Source: a bacterium
GTDB lineage: Bacteria; Patescibacteriota; Minisyncoccia; Minisyncoccales; CG1-02-41-26
Assembly: GCA_021163625.1 (NCBI GenBank)
Contig: JAGGTS010000017.1
Coordinates: 1-6,709, forward strand
Length of the DNA: 6,709 nt
Direction of reading: 5' to 3'
Of this stretch, positions 3,676 through 6,709 are shown piece by piece. Position 1 is the first letter of the stretch. The number at the start of each line of letters is the position of its first letter. A program made the position numbers and the translations under genes. The notes beneath the pieces are model-generated. The model had not been told where the DNA came from. It was given only the letters and a program-made list of their open reading frames with translations, and did not search any database.

Positions 3676-6600
3676 TTATTTATCATTTTCAACGATTTTT
3701 CCTTCTTCCGGTGTTAGGCCGTAGAGCTTATAAACTAATTGGTCAATTTTTTTCTCGTATTCTTTGACCTTTTTTTGTTTGGCTTCGTTTTGAAGATAAT
3801 CATCGTCTTTGGTGATAGCGAGGATTTTGTTAACGAGGTTAATGAATGGTTTTTGTTTTGTAAAAGATATTTTAGGTATAGGTAAATTATCAATCTCATA
3901 ACCGTTTACATTGCTGTTTGTGCTAAATACCTTGAAAAACCAATTGAGTAATTGTGAGTTAAGCAATGCTAATAAATAATGTTCCGACATATTCTGGTCT
4001 TTAATCAAAATGTAATTGACTGAATTGCCACAGAAAATACCTGGTTCAATAATAGTCATTTTCAATCTGTGTTTTTCATCTACCCCGGTGATACCTTGCA
4101 TAACTATACGTTTTAGCCGATGATGTAACGATTTATTACCGCTATTTTCTTTTAGATAATTTTTATAATCTAAATACTCAACCTCTCCCTGGCTCATTGT
4201 TTCTTTTATAAACCATTTTTGAACTGCTGCGCCTTTAATCATCGGCGAGTAGCCGTTTTTCTTTTTCTTTATAAACTGTTTATGAAAAGTTAAATTTATT
4301 TCTCCTTCCCAACACTTAGCAAAGTTTTTAAGTCGAGTTGTTTTGGATATTTTTTTCAACAACTCAAACTCTTCTTGATTAATAGACGGTATAGTGGCAT
4401 TGTCTGGATTGATGTCTAGAATATCAAATTTAGAAAGAATGATTTGTCGCGCTGAACTCATATGCTTATCTCTCCAAATTCTCAACACAAACTTATACTT
4501 TTTGGAAACTTTATTTTGACTATTCAATATACAGACACTCATTTTTGCATTTTCAAAAACTCTTAAATTAATATCGTCTCTTTCGGGAAACGAATCAATT
4601 GAAAGAATCATTTGCTTCTGTAGAAAGTATTTACGAATTTTTGATGCAGAATTATCTGCAAGAAAAGAATTTTGAAAAATTTCACAGAGAAATCCATTTG
4701 GTTTTTGAAGTTCAATAGATTTTGCCAAAAATACCTTATACGCATTCAGTTTGCCACCTGTAGCCTTTTCATATATTGGATATCTACGTATTTCCTCAAT
4801 CTCTCCACGCCTGCATCCCTGATAAACATCATATGGTGGATTAGCAATCACTATATCAAATCCGCCTTTTTCTTGAAATACTTCGGAAAAATTAATATGC
4901 CATTCAAAATGCTTTGAAGAACCGGGAACTTTTATTTTCCGAACCTCTTCTATTTTTTTCTTCAATTCTTCTATTCTTTTTTTATCCTCTTTTTTAAATC
5001 GAGCATCTATAAATAAACGACCCTGATTTTGAATGCTTTTTATTTCTTGTTTTAAGTTTTTAATAATTAAATTTCTATCGTACTCAAAAAGTTTTTTAAT
5101 TAACTCGTTAATCTCTTGTCGCTTTAATCTCTTTTGAGATGATGAAGAGATGTTAAACAATTCATCTTTGGCTTTTTTAAATTTATTGATTAATTCAACT
5201 CTTCTTTGATCTGTGGAACCCTTTAGGAATTCTTCCGAAAGTAACTCTATTAAACTATTGCCTTGCATTATTTTGTAATCCAAATTCGGTAAAGGTTTAA
5301 TATTCTTTATGTTTTTTTCATCGACAACAAGCGACAGCCATAAACGAAGTTTAGCAATTTCTACTGCGCCCGGATCAATATCTACCCCATAAAGACAATT
5401 TTGAATAGTATGACGCTTTAACTCATAAGAATCTATTTCCTTGTTGAGAATAAAATTCAGTCTTTTTCTGGCACTAATAATTTCTTGCATCATACCAACT
5501 AAGAATGCGCCAGAACCGCAAGCCGGGTCACAAATTCTAATCGTTTTTAATTTCTCATTTAATTCTTCAGCCTCTCTTTCCCATAATACAAGGATTGCTC
5601 CTTCAATTACTTGTTTTTTTCGCCCTCCGCTTTTTATAAATTTTTGATAGTCCTTTTTTGTAATAACTTTTGGGTTAATTAATGACTCTATTTTTGTGCC
5701 TTCTATATCGCTACATTCGGTTTTTAAATAATTAATTAAACTTTGCTGGCACATATAATGAACAATCTCACGCGGAGTATAGTAAGTGCCTTTTGATTTG
5801 CGGTCTTTTACTTCTAAAAGATTCTCAAATACTTTACCGAGCATTTCAGGGTCAACCGCAACCTCTTTTTCTAATGGTTCGTCTTCTTTAACTGTAAAAT
5901 TGTAACGGTCAAAAATATCTAAAATACCTGTGCCAATATCACCTTCTTTTGTTTTCTCGTCATTTGAAAAAAGTTCGTTTGGCAAAAGTATATCTGTTTC
6001 TGACCAGTTATAATCATTGATAGGGTCAAACAGCCCACCATTTAAGAATGGAATTTTACAATTAAAATAACTAAAATAATGATCGTCAGAGGAGCGATCG
6101 TGCCTTAATGCTTCATAAAAAAGAGGTTCTAAAACATCATTGAAAAAATTATCGTAATTGATGACTTCTTTTTTAAAGAGCAATCTTAAAAAGTTTTTTG
6201 GACCCGTTCCCCAATTCTTGTCTCTTTCAACACCAAACCAACCTTTTTTCTGTAAGAAATATAAAAAGACAATTTGTCCTAAAAGTTTTTTGGCAAAGTT
6301 GACTGTATTAATATTCTTTTCCTTAAAATTCTGCTGAACTTTTTTATCTTTTTTAACAATCTCATCAAGGGCTTCTTTTACTTTATGGAAAAGCTGGCGG
6401 TATTTCTCAAAAAACTCTTTCGTAACTTTTTCAACGCTAAAGGCTTCTTCTAAATCTCGAAGAGTAGGATCTCGGCTGTCATCTTGCAAAATCGGCACTA
6501 ACCGGCTTTGAGCGGTATGACTACTTTCGTTTTTGCCAACCAAAAAAGAAAATCGTCTTGCTGGCGTTAGTTCTTGCCTGACTCTTACTTTTTCGCCTGA

Positions 6601-6709
6601 AGCGTCAAGACGATAATCCATTTTGACTAAAGAAAATCGCCAATCATCTGAATCTGGAGAAACAAAGGCAACCAAAGCTGCATCTTTGAGCACATCGCCC
6701 CGACTTCCA
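3676..6709 (-). CDS. Eco57I-class (type IIG-like) restriction-modification methyltransferase, N-terminus off the right edge
   Basis: At least 1005 residues are visible, numbered here from a GTG at 6693. The frame stays open to the window edge (GSRGD precedes that GTG), so the GTG is not the true start and the gene is 5'-partial. Residues 1-60 (DAALVAFVSPD, RRFSFLVG) and FLNGGLFDP (216-224), then MLGKVFENLLE and KGTYYTPREIVHYM (284-314), are typical of this class. The adenine-methyltransferase core has motif I DPACGSGAF (389-397), YGVDIDPGAVEIA (435-447) and motif IV NPPY (618-621), all intact. A charged, lysine/glutamate-rich helical insert lies between them (about 490-590). The C-terminus holds a TaqI-C/HsdS-like target-recognition region, ending in YLLALLNSQLLNWFF (906-920) and LPIP (937-940). 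Such enzymes methylate adenine in a specific DNA site and often cut nearby with an N-terminal nuclease, which would be outside this window, so cutting cannot be judged. Local GC (one 60-base count) is about 32%. Confidence 0.9.
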   Translation of the reverse strand, partial: GSRGDVLKDAALVAFVSPDSDDWRFSLVKMDYRLDASGEKVRVRQELTPARRFSFLVGKNESSHTAQSRLVPILQDDSRDPTLRDLEEAFSVEKVTKEFFEKYRQLFHKVKEALDEIVKKDKKVQQNFKEKNINTVNFAKKLLGQIVFLYFLQKKGWFGVERDKNWGTGPKNFLRLLFKKEVINYDNFFNDVLEPLFYEALRHDRSSDDHYFSYFNCKIPFLNGGLFDPINDYNWSETDILLPNELFSNDEKTKEGDIGTGILDIFDRYNFTVKEDEPLEKEVAVDPEMLGKVFENLLEVKDRKSKGTYYTPREIVHYMCQQSLINYLKTECSDIEGTKIESLINPKVITKKDYQKFIKSGGRKKQVIEGAILVLWEREAEELNEKLKTIRICDPACGSGAFLVGMMQEIISARKRLNFILNKEIDSYELKRHTIQNCLYGVDIDPGAVEIAKLRLWLSLVVDEKNIKNIKPLPNLDYKIMQGNSLIELLSEEFLKGSTDQRRVELINKFKKAKDELFNISSSSQKRLKRQEINELIKKLFEYDRNLIIKNLKQEIKSIQNQGRLFIDARFKKEDKKRIEELKKKIEEVRKIKVPGSSKHFEWHINFSEVFQEKGGFDIVIANPPYDVYQGCRRGEIEEIRRYPIYEKATGGKLNAYKVFLAKSIELQKPNGFLCEIFQNSFLADNSASKIRKYFLQKQMILSIDSFPERDDINLRVFENAKMSVCILNSQNKVSKKYKFVLRIWRDKHMSSARQIILSKFDILDINPDNATIPSINQEEFELLKKISKTTRLKNFAKCWEGEINLTFHKQFIKKKKNGYSPMIKGAAVQKWFIKETMSQGEVEYLDYKNYLKENSGNKSLHHRLKRIVMQGITGVDEKHRLKMTIIEPGIFCGNSVNYILIKDQNMSEHYLLALLNSQLLNWFFKVFSTNSNVNGYEIDNLPIPKISFTKQKPFINLVNKILAITKDDDYLQNEAKQKKVKEYEKKIDQLVYKLYGLTPEEGKIVENDK

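Noticed and set aside
4672..5647. Two plus-strand open frames (4672-4917 and 5441-5647)
   Set aside because: Both are antisense to the methyltransferase core of the RM gene, over the NPPY and motif I regions; no independent support.
6691..6693. GTG at 6693 as the start of the RM gene
   Set aside because: The frame continues to the window edge (GSRGD before it) and the RGD-x-LKDAALV segment is internal in this enzyme class, so the real start is upstream of the window.
1..6709. CRISPR array, tRNA, rRNA or insertion sequence
   Set aside because: No regularly spaced direct repeats, no cloverleaf-like sequence, no transposase reading or terminal inverted repeats were seen on either strand.

Overview
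The window is a stretch of AT-rich bacterial DNA in which every recognisable gene lies on the minus strand. Read in the direction of transcription (high to low coordinates) the order is: a large type IIG / Eco57I-class restriction-modification enzyme whose N-terminus runs off the window; a small one-helix membrane protein of unknown function; a stump of a type I restriction (HsdR-like) gene; a RimJ/RimL-type GNAT acetyltransferase; a decayed gene resembling an AlkD-type DNA alkylation repair protein; an abiEi-abiEii toxin-antitoxin operon; a very small open frame; a GC-rich hairpin; a decayed piece resembling the 3'-phosphoesterase domain of a LigD-type ligase protein; and the first 150 codons of an adenosylcobalamin-dependent ribonucleotide reductase (nrdJ) that runs off the left end. 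The style (AT-rich, all five visible stop codons TAA, little or no Shine-Dalgarno signal, reduced relics between genes, B12-dependent NrdJ with one ATP cone) would suit a Patescibacteria/CPR genome, but that is an impression and nothing here proves the taxon.

Region 3157-6709 is a restriction/defence block. The RM enzyme has the full amino-methyltransferase core (DPACGSGAF, then NPPY) and a C-terminal target-recognition region. A 148-residue membrane-anchored protein follows 72 bases downstream without a visible terminator, so the two are probably co-transcribed. Its stop codon overlaps the former start of an HsdR-like stump in a way that suggests the original junction was an ATGA overlap and that a single G-to-A change killed the downstream gene.

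Region 2086-2436 (351 bases without an intact gene) holds the AlkD-like relic and, at its left end, the abiE promoter. Region 753-2085 is the AbiE system (type IV toxin-antitoxin, abortive phage defence): antitoxin/autoregulator first, nucleotidyltransferase toxin second, separated by one base. Its promoter is near-consensus (TTGACA-16-TATACT), and the predicted transcription start falls on the A of the start codon. A 26-base inverted repeat covers both the -10 box and the start codon and is the obvious operator.

Region 452-752 (301 bases without an intact gene) holds the hairpin, the LigD-like relic and a textbook promoter for nrdJ (TTGAAA-17-TATAAT), whose predicted start is only about 3 bases before the ATG. 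Thus the two clean promoters in the window both predict leaderless or nearly leaderless mRNAs. Taken together the window looks like a defence island joined to a core nucleotide-metabolism gene, with at least three decayed genes (two of them DNA-repair-like, one restriction-like) filling the spaces between live ones.
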